DNA from: CAIUSP01 sp964594365
GTDB taxonomy: Bacteria > Actinomycetota > Thermoleophilia > Solirubrobacterales > 70-9
NCBI GenBank assembly: GCA_964594365.1
Contig: CAZQMB010000001.1
Location: forward strand, 1 to 64,000
Direction of reading: 5' to 3'
DNA length: 64,000 nucleotides
The notes under the pieces were generated by a model that was not told the origin of the DNA, searched no databases, and was given only the letters and a program-made list of their open reading frames with translations. Shown here piece by piece: positions 1 to 10,258 of this stretch; position 1 is the stretch's first letter, and the number at the start of each line of letters is the position of its first letter. The position numbers were made by a program, and so were the translations under genes.

Positions 1-47
1 GTAACAAGGTAGCCGTAGCGGAAGCTGCGGCTGGATCACCTCCTTTC
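1..47 (+). rRNA. rrs: 16S rRNA, 3' end only (partial)
   Basis: The window opens inside the universally conserved last helix of 16S rRNA and shows the 3' tail GGATCACCTCCTTTCT at about 33-48, which carries the anti-Shine-Dalgarno CCTCC. Only the last ~47 bases are present; the rest and the operon promoter lie upstream of the window. The exact mature 3' end is placed by analogy with other bacteria and may be off by one or two bases. Confidence 0.95.
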
Positions 48-227
48 TAGGGAGCTCGAGGGCTGAACCGCGATAACCGCGGCTCAGACCCAGGAGCATC
101 GCCTCCTCAGCATCTGCTGAGCGGCGATCCCCGGAATGTCGACCGGGCTTTGAACCTGGACCTCGGTTCGGGTTGGCGCTGCTCAGTTCTCAGAGACAGC
201 TGTCGGGAGATCCCCGCAGCCAGCCTC

Positions 228-255
228 GGTGGACCTTGAAAACTGCATCAGGCCA
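228..255 (+). repeat. 23S processing stem, 5' arm
   Basis: These 28 bases pair with 3377-3404 on the other side of the 23S gene. All 28 positions pair, one of them as G-U, and a few more pairs extend the outer end. Such long stems are the usual RNase III cleavage sites that release pre-23S rRNA. Confidence 0.85.
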
Positions 256-257
256 AG

Positions 258-286
258 CGTCACCCCCTCCTTAGGGTGGCGTTTTT
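258..286 (+). terminator. Terminator-like hairpin inside the rRNA spacer
   Basis: An 8-pair stem (258-265 with 274-281, one G-U), an 8-base loop and TTTTT at 282-286 have the form of an intrinsic terminator. It lies between the 23S processing arm and the 23S gene, where full termination would be harmful. It may work as a pause or processing site, or be overridden by rRNA antitermination. Confidence 0.35.
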
Positions 287-368
287 GGGCGCTCCTTCTG
301 ATGAGCCGGAGCGCCCATAGGGTAAGAAGCCAGTTCACGTTCATTAACTCGGACGTGAACAGCTCACC

Positions 369-3356
<2,988 letters not shown>

Positions 3357-3376
3357 GGATTTTTATTGTTTCTTGC

Positions 3377-3404
3377 TGGCCTGATGCGGTTTTCAAGGTC
3401 CACC
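3377..3404 (+). repeat. 23S processing stem, 3' arm
   Basis: Reverse complement of 228-255 over 28 positions with one G-U pair. Together the two arms loop out the whole 23S gene. The arm lies in the 66-base spacer between 23S and 5S. Confidence 0.85.
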
Positions 3405-3422
3405 GGGCCGTCTCTACAAATT

Positions 3423-3540
3423 TCCGGTGGCGCGATAGCGAGAGGGAAACACCTCTTCCCATTCCGAACAGAGCCGTTAAGCCTCTCTGCGCCGATGGTA
3501 CTTGGTGGGAAACTGCCTGGGAGAGTAGGTCGCCGCCGGT
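3423..3540 (+). rRNA. rrf: 5S rRNA
   Basis: About 118 bases directly after the 23S gene. The terminal helix is visible: CCGGTGGCG at 3424-3432 pairs with CGCCGCCGG at 3531-3539. Internal conserved elements include CCCATTCCGAACAGAG near 3459 and GGGAGAGTAGGTCGCCGCC near 3520. Ends are accurate to within a few bases. Confidence 0.95.
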
Positions 3541-3554
3541 TCTTCTTCAGATCA

Positions 3555-3588
3555 GGCCGCTCTGGGCAACCGGAGCGGCCTTTTCTTT
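3555..3588 (+). terminator. Intrinsic terminator of the rRNA operon
   Basis: The GC-rich stem GGCCGCTC at 3555-3562 pairs with GAGCGGCC at 3573-3580. Two more inner pairs extend it, and TTTTCTTT follows at 3581-3588. It sits 15 bases after 5S and closes the operon. Confidence 0.9.
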
Positions 3589-4029
3589 GCCCAGCTCCCT
3601 AGGTCAGAATGATGAAAGCGCACCATCGGTGCGATCGACCGAGACGGGCGCATGACCCACTCTCTCGCGCCCCTCGCAGGACCTCTCAAGGGTCGTCCGG
3701 GCAGGGACCACGGGCTCATAGCCGTACTCACCCAGCGTGAGTGCCTCGATGGCACCGTCCACGATGTCGAAGAAGCTTTCACGAACACGTCCGACCAGCT
3801 CATTGACCATGTCGTGAAGATAGGGTCTGTGGCGGACGGAAATACGCGATTTGCACGGGTTTTCAGGGTTCCGGAAGCCGTGCAGCCTTTCCAGATCCAA
3901 GAGGGTCAGGATCCTTGCAGTCCATCTCAGTGGTGGAAACATCGAAAGGTAGGGTGGTGAGAGGGAGAATTTGCTCTCGGATCGGTCGAGTGGTCGGGAC
4001 TCGTTCCCGCAAAGTGGGGATTCGTCATG

Positions 4030-4190
4030 TTGGAACCCCTTGCGCTGGCTCGAGATGGTGGGTAGGTTGACTTGCAGAAGGAAGGACCGCAAGGAATCTC
4101 CTTCGAGGGCGAGTCGCAAGGCGAGTCCTAAGGGGAAGCCGCAAGGCAGAACCTGACGAAGGGTCCGGGAAACCGGGCCCTTTCGTTTTG
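4030..4190 (+). ncRNA. Candidate structured small RNA ending at a terminator
   Basis: Three GCAA tetraloops recur at about 25-27 base spacing (4089, 4116, 4141), in the contexts CCGCAAGG, TCGCAAGG and CCGCAAGG. The first caps a stem AAGGA 4078-4082 / TCCTT 4099-4103 and the third caps GCC/GGC. An outer pair AGGTT 4064-4068 / AACCT 4150-4154 encloses all three. The segment runs straight into an intrinsic terminator. It does not match my memory of RNase P RNA, tmRNA, SRP RNA or 6S RNA. The 5' end is unknown, and the segment could be a murA leader or chance structure. Confidence 0.25.
4159..4190 (+). terminator. Intrinsic terminator upstream of murA
   Basis: Stem AAGGGTCCGG 4159-4168 with CCGGGCCCTT 4173-4182 (one G-U pair), loop GAAA, then a T-rich tail TTTCGTTTT at 4181-4189. 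It is about 570 bases after the rRNA terminator. It therefore implies a separate plus-strand transcript in between, or attenuation ahead of murA. Confidence 0.75.
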
Positions 4191-4308
4191 TCTGGGCGTT
4201 TATTCCCCTGCGTGAGATATCCCGCGAGGACTCCAATCGCATCGGTAGGCTTCTCATCCGCCCATTTCTGAGTCCGTGTGTGGCCGACCTCGGCCATAGG
4301 GGCCAGGG

Positions 4309-5622
4309 GTGACCAAGAACATGGAGAAATTCGTAATCCAAGGAGGCGTTCCGCTCTCCGGCGAGGTGATCCCCGCCGGCAACAAGAATGCCGCCCTACC
4401 GATCCTTGCCGCCAGTCTCCTGACGGAGGAGGAGTTGGTGCTGCACAACGTTCCACGGATCAGGGATGTGGACTCCCAGATCGAGCTGCTCGAGGCACTC
4501 GGGGTCAAGGTTTCGAGGGAAGGGGAACACACGGTTCGCCTGCAGGCCGATTCGGTCGCGGACACTGCGGTGGATGAGGGTCCGGCGAGCAGGATCAGGG
4601 CATCCTTCCTCGCTGCAGGTCCTCTGCTGGCTCGTTTCGGGAGCGCAAAGATGCCTCCTCCCGGCGGCGATACGATCGGGAGACGCAGACTGGATCCCCA
4701 CCTGGACGCGTTCCGAGACCTGGGCGCGCGAGTCGGGGGCGATACCTGGGTCGAACTCTCTGCTCCGACGGAAGGTCTGAAGGCTGGCCGGATCTTCATG
4801 GATGAACCTTCGGTCATGGGTACAGAGAACGCGCTCTTGGCAGCTGCACTGATCCCCGGAGAGACCGTGATCGCCAATGCCGCCTCGGAGCCGCACGTCC
4901 AGGATCTGGCGCGCCTGCTGACGAAGATGGGCGCACGAGTCGACGGGATCGGCTCGAACGTCATGACGGTCCACGGGAAGGACAAGCTCGGGGGCGCCGA
5001 GCACAGGATTTCGCCAGACCACATCGAGATCGCGAGTTTCATGGCTCTGGCAGCGGCAACCGGTGGTGAGCTGAGGATCCGGGAGGTGATCGAGGAGGAT
5101 CTCGACGGCATCAGGAGGAACTTCAGGAGGATCGGATTGCAGACGATGGTCGAGGGCACGGACCTGCTCATTCCGCCTGAACAGAAGTTGGTGATCAAAG
5201 ACGATCAGGGGGACGCTGTTCCGAAGATCGACGACGGCCCGTGGCCAGCCTTTCCTGCGGATCTCACTTCGATCGCCCTAGCCCTCGCGACCCAGGCAGA
5301 GGGGACGATCCTGATCTTCGAGAAGATGTTCGAGAATCGTCTCTTTTTCGTGGACAAGTTGGTGGCCATGGGGGCTCGAATAACCCTCTGCGATCCCCAT
5401 CGAGCCATAGTCAGCGGGCCCGCACGGCTGCACGGCGAGCGAGTGGAGAGCCCCGATATTCGCGCAGGCATGGCGATGTTGATCGCAGCTTTGGCGGCGG
5501 AGGGGGAGTCCGAGATCGGGAACATCATCCAGATCGATCGCGGTTACGAACAGATCGATGTCCGGCTCAAGGCTCTCGGAGCGAATATCGAACGCATTGC
5601 AACTGAACCGGTGGTCGTTTAG
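4309..5622 (+). CDS. murA: UDP-N-acetylglucosamine 1-carboxyvinyltransferase
   Basis: First committed step of peptidoglycan synthesis: it moves enolpyruvate from PEP to UDP-GlcNAc in the cytosol. The 437-residue length and two-domain EPSP-synthase-like fold fit the family. The motif GNKNAALPIL starts at residue 25 with Lys26. In the active-site loop the usual GGCAIG is GGDTIG, so the catalytic Cys is Asp121 (codon 4669-4671; Asp117 if the ATG at 4321 is the start). The same Cys-to-Asp change in Mycobacterium tuberculosis MurA gives intrinsic fosfomycin resistance, so this organism is probably resistant through MurA. The start is GTG 4309 or ATG 4321; neither has a strong ribosome site. The stop overlaps the convergent next gene by four bases. 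Confidence 0.96.
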   Translation: MTKNMEKFVIQGGVPLSGEVIPAGNKNAALPILAASLLTEEELVLHNVPRIRDVDSQIELLEALGVKVSREGEHTVRLQADSVADTAVDEGPASRIRASFLAAGPLLARFGSAKMPPPGGDTIGRRRLDPHLDAFRDLGARVGGDTWVELSAPTEGLKAGRIFMDEPSVMGTENALLAAALIPGETVIANAASEPHVQDLARLLTKMGARVDGIGSNVMTVHGKDKLGGAEHRISPDHIEIASFMALAAATGGELRIREVIEEDLDGIRRNFRRIGLQTMVEGTDLLIPPEQKLVIKDDQGDAVPKIDDGPWPAFPADLTSIALALATQAEGTILIFEKMFENRLFFVDKLVAMGARITLCDPHRAIVSGPARLHGERVESPDIRAGMAMLIAALAAEGESEIGNIIQIDRGYEQIDVRLKALGANIERIATEPVVV

Positions 5623-6992
5623 CCGCCGGCAGCAGCCTCCTTGGCCTTCGCCTTCTCCCTGTCCATCGGCTCGAGACCGTAGATCCTGCGTTTGCCGGTC
5701 AGAATCAGCCATCGTCCGTCGGAGACCGCAGGGTTGTAGGCGCCATCCGGAAACCCGAAGTTCCGCTTTCCGGTTTTCGCATTCAACCCCAGGGTGGTCG
5801 TCTTGCGAAGGTTGGAGACGAAGAGCGTTCCGCCGATCAGGCTCGCCGCGCCAGAGACCGCCCCTCCGACCGGCTTCTGCCAGTTGACCTCACCCGTTCG
5901 CGCGTCGAGCGAGTAGAACTCGCCGTCGTAGGATCCGAAGTAGACAGACGGCCCGGTCAGGGGGGTGTCCGCCACCACTGCGGCGGCGTACACGTAGGCG
6001 CCGGTCGATCGGCTCCATGCCAGGTGTCCGGACCGACGCTCGAAACTGTACATACGCCCGTCGGTGTTGCCGACGTAGATCCGGTCGAAGGCAACGGCAG
6101 GGGTCGCATAGAAGTTCCCCGACCCGAGCAGGCCCCCGGACTGTGAGCCGGCGCTCCAGACCTCACTGCCATCGGTCAGATCGACGGCCTTGAGGATCCC
6201 GCCGTACGCAGCCACATAGAGGGTTCCTGACTCGAGGGCTGGCGCCGCCTTGATCGCACCGCCCACCTCCGTCTGCCAGATGGTCTTCCCGCTGCGAGTA
6301 TCGAGGGCGAACAGCTGTCCGGTCTCGCAGCCGAACACGACCTTCCCGTCGGCAATGAGAGGGGAGGACTCCGAGCGGCCTGGGAGATCTCGCTCCCACA
6401 GGCGCTTACCTGTCGCGGCCGAGAGTGCGAACGCCGTTCCCGGCTCGAGGGAAACTCCGTAGAGAACCCCGTCGGAGTAAACCGGTGAAGAGGCGTTGAG
6501 ATCCGAGACCTGCCGTCGCCAGATCACCTTGCCATCATCGCGACGGAGCGCGAATGCCTCTCCGTCGTTGCTGAATCCGTAAACGACGCCATCGGCGATC
6601 ACGGGGGAATACTCGAGGAGCGAGTGCGCACGAAAACTCCATCGGACCTTGAAAGGGGGCCTGACGTAAGAGGACGGCAGATAGCGGGTCCTAGTGCCGT
6701 CGAAACCGTAGAGCCGCCACGGCACCACGCGGGCGGTCAGGCTCGCCTCGTCCTCACGGAAGTCGGAGTTTTCACCCTCCGAAACGTCGGCTGGTCGCTG
6801 CAGAGCGACGAACAGTGCGACCAGGACCAGAATGACGACAGCTATCCCTCCGAATACAGCCAATCTCTTCTCGCGGGACTCGGGTAGGCGAGCGAAGGCG
6901 CCCCTGAGCGCCTCGTGAGCCTTCCCGGTGAACCCTGCCAAGCCCTTCTCGAGCCTGCCGAGCACCTGCAGTAACTCGTCCTTTGACCTCAT
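5619..6992 (-). CDS. Membrane-anchored PQQ-like (BamB-type) beta-propeller protein
   Basis: About 457 residues. The N-terminal ~40 residues are cytosolic and charged. One transmembrane helix (about 42-64, FGGIAVVILVLVALFVAL) follows, and then an extracytoplasmic domain of repeated blades with the pattern DGVVYG...ALRRDDGKVIWRR and TGKRLWE, DTRSGKTIWQ and LTDGSEVW. This is the PQQ-binding-like quinoprotein fold. Family members act as scaffolds or, with PQQ, as dehydrogenases; I see no basis for a substrate. The ATG at 6992 is taken as start. TTG codons at 6995 and 6998 are alternatives, and a TAGCAT hexamer on the minus strand (7004-7009) lies close upstream. It is divergent from the nucleotidyltransferase gene and its stop overlaps murA. 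Confidence 0.8.
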   Translation of the reverse strand: MRSKDELLQVLGRLEKGLAGFTGKAHEALRGAFARLPESREKRLAVFGGIAVVILVLVALFVALQRPADVSEGENSDFREDEASLTARVVPWRLYGFDGTRTRYLPSSYVRPPFKVRWSFRAHSLLEYSPVIADGVVYGFSNDGEAFALRRDDGKVIWRRQVSDLNASSPVYSDGVLYGVSLEPGTAFALSAATGKRLWERDLPGRSESSPLIADGKVVFGCETGQLFALDTRSGKTIWQTEVGGAIKAAPALESGTLYVAAYGGILKAVDLTDGSEVWSAGSQSGGLLGSGNFYATPAVAFDRIYVGNTDGRMYSFERRSGHLAWSRSTGAYVYAAAVVADTPLTGPSVYFGSYDGEFYSLDARTGEVNWQKPVGGAVSGAASLIGGTLFVSNLRKTTTLGLNAKTGKRNFGFPDGAYNPAVSDGRWLILTGKRRIYGLEPMDREKAKAKEAAAGG

Positions 6993-7020
6993 CAACAACC
7001 ATCATGCTAGGGAGTACGGC

Positions 7021-8196
7021 GTGAGCCCCCGAGCGGACAAGCGGATCTCCACAGAGGGCCTGGGTTCGAAGGTCTCCGGTCTGCCCCTGCATGAGAAGTT
7101 CGAGTCGACGGCTGGACTGCCGATCTACCTGGTGGGTGGTCCGGTTCGCGACCTGCTGATGGGCAGGGAAATCACGGACATCGATCTGGCGGTCGATGGG
7201 CCACTCGATTCCCTGCTCGAGACGATGGAGGGCGAAGTAGTCCGCCATGAGCAGTTCGAAACCGCCTCCATACGATTCCCGGACGGTCTCATGGTGGATG
7301 TGGCACGCACCCGCAGCGAGTCCTATCCCCGCCCGGGAGCGCTGCCGGTAGTGGAGCCGGCGTCGATCGAGGTCGACCTCGGCCGAAGGGATTTCACGAT
7401 CAACGCGATGGCGATCGACCTTTCCCGCCCCGACGAGCTGATGGACCCCTACGGTGGGCGGGCCGATCTCGAGCAGGGGATTCTGCGAGCCCTCCATCAA
7501 GGCTCGTTTCGCGATGATCCGACCAGAGCTCTCCGCGGCGCACGCTACGCGTCGAGGATGAAACTCCGGCTCGCCCCGGAGACCCGAGACCAACTCTCAG
7601 ACCTCGACCTCACGACGGTCTCGGCTGAGAGGATCTTCTCGGAACTGGCTCTCGGGGCAGCCGAGGAGTGTGAGTCGGGTGCTCTCAGTGAGGCGATCGA
7701 CTGGGGTTTGCTTCCCCGGCCCGATGGCGATCCGGATCTCCTCGCCAAGATCTGCGAGGTGATCGCTTCGGCCTCGTGGGAGAGCTATCTGGCCTCCATC
7801 GGGTCGAGTGGTACGGACATCCTCGCCGCCCTCGTCGACCCGGCTTCCACGGCGCGCTCCAGTTGTATATCCAAGTCGACGGAGGCGGCCGAAGCTCGGC
7901 CCGCCAGTGGCTCGGAGGTGGCCTCGATCGCATCGCGGCTGACCCCGTCGGAGATCATCATCGCTAGGGCGATGGGAGCGGAATGGCTCGATGCCTGGTG
8001 TGACGAACTCCGCTCCGTGGAGCTCGAGATCGGTGGCGATGATCTGATCGCGGAGGGCATCGAGCCCGGTCCGCTGATCGGAATCGGACTGACCGCGGCG
8101 TTGAATGCCAAGCTCGACGGAGCGGTCGACGGTCGGCCGGAAGAGATGCGGATCGCCCTCGAGGCCTGCCGCTCGGCAGAGGGTCAATCTCTCTGA
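7021..8196 (+). CDS. CCA tRNA nucleotidyltransferase / poly(A) polymerase family
   Basis: Class II nucleotidyltransferase that adds CCA to tRNA 3' ends or adenylates RNA. Visible are the nucleotide-binding head GGPVRDLLMG, the catalytic DIDLAV, the RRDFTINAMA motif and the FRDDPTRALRGARYA segment of the RNA-binding neck. Start GTG 7021 is chosen because AGGGAG at 7009-7014 lies six bases upstream and because longer versions run into the divergent propeller gene. At 391 residues it is shorter than usual actinobacterial CCA enzymes, and I see no HD phosphohydrolase domain. The stop shares TGATG with pgeF, so translation is probably coupled. CCA-adding and poly(A) activity cannot be told apart from sequence alone. 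Confidence 0.85.
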   Translation: MSPRADKRISTEGLGSKVSGLPLHEKFESTAGLPIYLVGGPVRDLLMGREITDIDLAVDGPLDSLLETMEGEVVRHEQFETASIRFPDGLMVDVARTRSESYPRPGALPVVEPASIEVDLGRRDFTINAMAIDLSRPDELMDPYGGRADLEQGILRALHQGSFRDDPTRALRGARYASRMKLRLAPETRDQLSDLDLTTVSAERIFSELALGAAEECESGALSEAIDWGLLPRPDGDPDLLAKICEVIASASWESYLASIGSSGTDILAALVDPASTARSSCISKSTEAAEARPASGSEVASIASRLTPSEIIIARAMGAEWLDAWCDELRSVELEIGGDDLIAEGIEPGPLIGIGLTAALNAKLDGAVDGRPEEMRIALEACRSAEGQSL

Positions 8197-8930
8197 TGGC
8201 TTGGGTCGAGAGCGGCGGTGTGAGGGTGCTGCGCGAAGAGCTCGCCAACGCCTCGGTCGTTTTCGGATCGAGGCAGCAAGGGGAGAGCGTCGGGCCCTAT
8301 GCCAGTTTGAACGTGGGCATCGGCACCGGTGACGATCCCGCCTCGGTCGCCAGCAACAGGCGTCGGTTCAGCGAGTCCGTTGGAGTCGATCCCGATACGG
8401 TCGTCATGGCCCGACAGGTTCACGCAGACGGTGTGATCGAGCACAGCGGTCCTGATACGGACAGGGCCTGGGCGCGTGGAGAGGTACCCAGTCGGGATGC
8501 CGACGGTCACGCGACGAGCACGGCCGGACTCGCGTTGGCCGTGATCACGGCCGACTGTCTCCCGGTGGCAGTCGTCGGCGAGAGGGGCCTCGGCCTGGTG
8601 CACTGCGGGTGGCGCGGTCTCGCGGCAGGGCTTGCGCAAAAGGCGGCCGAGCGGGTAGTGGGGGAGGTTGCGGTCATCGGGCCCGGGATCGGAGTCTGCT
8701 GCTACGAGGTGGGGGAGGATGTGCATACCCGTTTCTCGGACTATCCCGAGGCTCACGCTGGCAGGAATCTGGATTTGGTCGGCATCTGTCGACAGCAGCT
8801 CCTCTCTGCCGGCGTCCAGGCAGTGCAGTCGGTCGGCATGTGCACTTGCTGCCAACATGAAGACTTCTTCTCCCATCGGCGCGACGGGGGGATCACCGGA
8901 CGACAGGGGACGCTTGCATGGTTGAACTGA
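8196..8930 (+). CDS. pgeF: Laccase-domain protein, peptidoglycan editing factor PgeF (YfiH)
   Basis: A 244-residue protein of the multicopper-like YfiH family, which removes wrongly incorporated residues from peptidoglycan precursors and shows purine nucleoside phosphorylase or polyphenol oxidase activity in vitro. Diagnostic motifs are QVHADGV, VITADCLPVAV, VHCGWRGLAAG and GVCCYEVG, whose His and Cys residues form the metal site. It overlaps the preceding gene by one base (TGATG) and yggS by 13 bases. The order pgeF-yggS-sepF fits the division-gene neighbourhood of Gram-positive bacteria. Confidence 0.92.
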   Translation: MAWVESGGVRVLREELANASVVFGSRQQGESVGPYASLNVGIGTGDDPASVASNRRRFSESVGVDPDTVVMARQVHADGVIEHSGPDTDRAWARGEVPSRDADGHATSTAGLALAVITADCLPVAVVGERGLGLVHCGWRGLAAGLAQKAAERVVGEVAVIGPGIGVCCYEVGEDVHTRFSDYPEAHAGRNLDLVGICRQQLLSAGVQAVQSVGMCTCCQHEDFFSHRRDGGITGRQGTLAWLN

Positions 8931-9550
8931 TCAGAGAGATAGACCCCGATCTGGTCGCAGAGCGGCTGGAAGAGGTGAGGAGGGTCACCGGGGACGAAGT
9001 CGAGATACTCGTCGCCTGCAAGTACGTACCGTTGGATCAGATGGGAGCCTTGGCAGAGGCAGGGGTGGACTTGGTCGGCGAGAACAGGCTCCAGGATCTG
9101 GAGGCCAAGCACGCGGAGTGGGGAGATCGCTTCGAGTGGGACTTCATCGGGACCCTCCAGTCGAAGAAGATCAAGAAGCTGCTGCCCCTGGTGCGCCTGA
9201 TCCATTCCGTGGCTTCCGAGTCTGCACTCGACCAGCTGGCCAAGCACGGTGGACCCGACACCGAAGTGTTGTTGGAGGTCAATCTCTCCGGCGAGGAGAC
9301 CAAGGCAGGGATCGCACCCGAGGCCATCCGCGAGTTCATCGACCGATGTCCAGTGACCGTTTCCGGTCTGATGACCATGCCCCCCTACAGCGAGGATCCA
9401 GAGTCCTCCAGGCCGTACTTCGCCGAGCTCGCCTCGCTTGGCGGAGAGCACGGGTTATCCCGGCTCTCCATGGGTACGAGTCAGGATTGGAGGGTCGCGG
9501 TCGAGGAAGGGTCGACGATCATCCGGCTCGGATCCTCCCTGCTCAGGTGA
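8918..9550 (+). CDS. YggS/PLPBP family pyridoxal phosphate homeostasis protein
   Basis: A 210-residue single-domain PLP-binding protein with an alanine-racemase-like barrel but no known enzymatic activity; homologues buffer PLP and affect amino acid pools. The PLP lysine is Lys35 in LVACKYV. Other signatures are GENRLQDLEAK, WDFIGTLQSKK, VNLSGEETKAG, GLMTMPPY and LSMGTSQDWRVAV, with IRLGSSLL near the end. The start ATG lies inside the end of pgeF, so the genes are translationally coupled. yggS beside sepF is a common arrangement in Gram-positive bacteria. Confidence 0.93.
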   Translation: MVELIREIDPDLVAERLEEVRRVTGDEVEILVACKYVPLDQMGALAEAGVDLVGENRLQDLEAKHAEWGDRFEWDFIGTLQSKKIKKLLPLVRLIHSVASESALDQLAKHGGPDTEVLLEVNLSGEETKAGIAPEAIREFIDRCPVTVSGLMTMPPYSEDPESSRPYFAELASLGGEHGLSRLSMGTSQDWRVAVEEGSTIIRLGSSLLR

Positions 9551-9629
9551 GGATTATGGGAAAATCACTGCAAGAGCGCGGAGCTTGGCAGGAGATACCG
9601 CCACTGCCCCGAAAATCACGCCGATACCC

Positions 9630-10211
9630 ATGAAAAGCACTTGGCGCAAATCACTCGAGTATTTCGGCCTGGTCGAAGGTGACTACGTGGATGACCCTGC
9701 CTATCGGCAGCATGAAACCGGCAGCAATCAGACCCTGACCGAAGATCCGATAGCGGCACCCAGGGTCGAGGCTGAGCCTGCACCCCGACGCGCCAGCAGG
9801 GGGCGTGGCCGCGAGGATGACATCGATGAGATCTTCAGCGAAGACGACATCGGCCCAAGGGGGCGTTCCCGCCGGAGCATGGGGGTGGTCGAGCCACTCA
9901 CCGACACGGGGAGCGTGTCTGACTCTGCGTCCGATTTCTCGATGCATGTGGTCACCCCGAGGAGCTTCAACGACGCTCAGCAGGTCGCAGACGAGTTCAA
10001 GCGGTCGAAGCCCGTGATCATCAATCTGCAATCGAGTGACAGAGAGCTCTCCAAGCGGCTGATCGATTTCTCATCGGGGATGACTTATGCCCTGGGTGGA
10101 GGGATGCAGAGGATTTCGCAGGGGATCTTCCTGCTCACACCCCAGAACGTCGATGTTTCTGCCGAAGAGAAGGCCCGTATTCTCGAGGGCGGATTCTTCA
10201 ACCAGTCCTGA
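9630..10211 (+). CDS. sepF: Cell division protein SepF
   Basis: FtsZ-binding membrane-associated division protein, 193 residues. The N-terminus (STWRKSLEYFGLVEGDY) resembles the amphipathic membrane anchor. A low-complexity acidic and arginine-rich linker (about 30-100) follows, and then the conserved C-terminal domain from MHVVTPRSFNDAQQ to QGIFLLTPQNVDVS, which polymerises into rings. The ATG at 9630 is chosen because it gives the usual N-terminus; no good Shine-Dalgarno sequence is visible, and TTG 9585 in the same frame is a less likely alternative. It lies 80 bases after yggS. Confidence 0.92.
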   Translation: MKSTWRKSLEYFGLVEGDYVDDPAYRQHETGSNQTLTEDPIAAPRVEAEPAPRRASRGRGREDDIDEIFSEDDIGPRGRSRRSMGVVEPLTDTGSVSDSASDFSMHVVTPRSFNDAQQVADEFKRSKPVIINLQSSDRELSKRLIDFSSGMTYALGGGMQRISQGIFLLTPQNVDVSAEEKARILEGGFFNQS

Positions 10212-10244
10212 CCGGACTATCCCGTGCGCATCGGCGCCGCTCTC

Positions 10245-10250
10245 TAGCCT
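10245..10250 (+). promoter_or_regulatory. -10 hexamer TAGCCT of proC, leaderless type
   Basis: TAGCCT lies eight bases before the proC ATG, so transcription should start at or very near the start codon. No -35 box is evident. Confidence 0.5.
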
Positions 10251-10258
10251 CTCTGCTG

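Larger units (their letters stand above)
48..368 (+). other. 16S-23S internal transcribed spacer, no tRNA
   Basis: About 320 bases with no tRNA-like cloverleaf or TTCGANNC loop, so this rRNA operon lacks the Ile/Ala tRNAs found in many bacterial spacers. The spacer is full of hairpins: 63-87 (CCGCG stem), 98-128 (stem-bulge-stem), 258-281 followed by five T, 287-316 (nine perfect pairs), and 333-360 (eight perfect pairs). It also carries the 5' arm of the 23S processing stem at 228-255. Confidence 0.9.
3589..4308. other. 720-bp stretch without a confident protein gene
   Basis: Between the rRNA terminator and murA no frame shows a recognisable protein. On the minus strand about 3604-3870 has GC-rich third positions and protein-like composition (a segment beginning DMVNELVGRVRESFFDIVDG), but the frame runs upstream into non-protein-like sequence and matches no family I know. 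It could be a decayed gene end. On the plus strand a hairpin-rich segment precedes an intrinsic terminator at 4159-4190. The last 118 bases before murA probably hold its promoter; I see no convincing -35/-10 pair. Confidence 0.5.

Noticed and set aside
48..368. tRNA genes in the 16S-23S spacer
   Set aside because: No cloverleaf or T-loop TTCGANNC sequence could be found; the hairpins present are too short or too GC-rich to be tRNA arms.
4030..4190. RNase P RNA, tmRNA, SRP RNA or 6S RNA
   Set aside because: The GAGGAAAGTCCGG and ACAGAA elements of RNase P, the tRNA-like ends and tag of tmRNA, and the GGAAGGAAGCAGC-type SRP core are absent, and no long 6S-like hairpin with a central bubble could be drawn.
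3604..4341. A 245-codon minus-strand frame as a protein gene
   Set aside because: Only its last third looks protein-like; the rest crosses the candidate structured RNA and the terminator. Treated as a possible remnant only.
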